Source of the DNA: Yponomeuta sedellus
Lineage: Eukaryota > Arthropoda > Insecta > Lepidoptera > Yponomeutidae
NCBI GenBank assembly: GCA_934045075.1
Contig: OW203731.1
Location: forward strand, 8,475,975 to 8,539,974
Direction: 5' to 3'
DNA: 64,000 bases
A model generated the notes under the pieces. That model was given only the letters and a program-made list of their open reading frames with translations, did not search any database and was not told the origin of the DNA. This document shows, piece by piece, positions 63,877 to 64,000 of this stretch (its first letter is position 1; each line of letters begins with the position of its first letter). Made by a program: the position numbers and the translations under genes.

Positions 63877-64000
63877 TATTATGTGGTCCACTGCTGGACA
63901 TAGCCCTCCCCTAATTATTAGATACTACTTAGTTTAAATTCAATGATAGTAGTCAGGCTACTATCTAATAAATAATGCACACGGCGCTAAAACGACTTAT
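63877..64000. other. RTE-tail remainder and window end
   Basis: gtccactgctggacatagcc at 63887 completes the tail interrupted by the foldback element. Nothing else is recognised to the end. Confidence 0.5.

Overview
The window is AT-rich eukaryotic DNA and almost certainly comes from a moth or butterfly (Lepidoptera). The host genes are split by GT-AG introns. The interspersed repeats include types I know as widespread in lepidopteran genomes: tRNA-derived SINEs, RTE-type tails around 'ccactgctggacatagccc', and a 'gggttccgtacctcaaaagg' repeat. I cannot name the species.

Layout. 1-7.6 kb: a decayed non-LTR retrotransposon fragment on the minus strand, split by a BEL/Pao-type LTR element (LTRs 1819-1960 and 7337-7478, 5-bp target duplication). 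8387-8785: single-exon TMEM170-like ER membrane protein. 10299-13818 (minus): the centriole protein Cep135/Bld10, whose last exons carry a tandem duplication. 14156-15718 (minus): a multi-exon THAP zinc-finger gene with one unresolved phase break. 16.8-18.7 kb: foldback repeats. 20038-22345: a second, very small THAP gene lying between perfect 31-bp inverted repeats. 22686-27896: an apparently complete I-like non-LTR element with both ORFs open and a 13-bp target duplication. 27937-29382: a hAT-type element with an 8-bp target duplication, carrying a nested Harbinger-type element that keeps only a MADF gene.

From 29571 to 58103 one host gene, RELCH (LisH and HEAT-repeat RAB11-binding protein), fills nearly half the window. 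I place 17 coding exons whose phases all agree, giving about 1170 residues, close to the vertebrate length. Its introns are packed with SINEs, RTE remnants and foldback elements. In three places (exons 6, 8 and 15) the 3' end of an exon plus its donor site has been copied into the following intron. For exon 15 this became a 133-bp minisatellite. 58.1-64 kb holds one probable terminal exon of an unidentified membrane protein, a 1-kb palindrome and a mariner-like foldback element.

The three recognised host genes have unrelated jobs (ER membrane shape, centriole assembly, endosomal cholesterol transport). The window is best read as ordinary gene neighbourhoods expanded by layered transposition. 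The most unusual material is the repeated partial-exon duplication in RELCH and Cep135, the THAP mini-gene between 31-bp inverted repeats, and the foldback families with tRNA-like promoter boxes.
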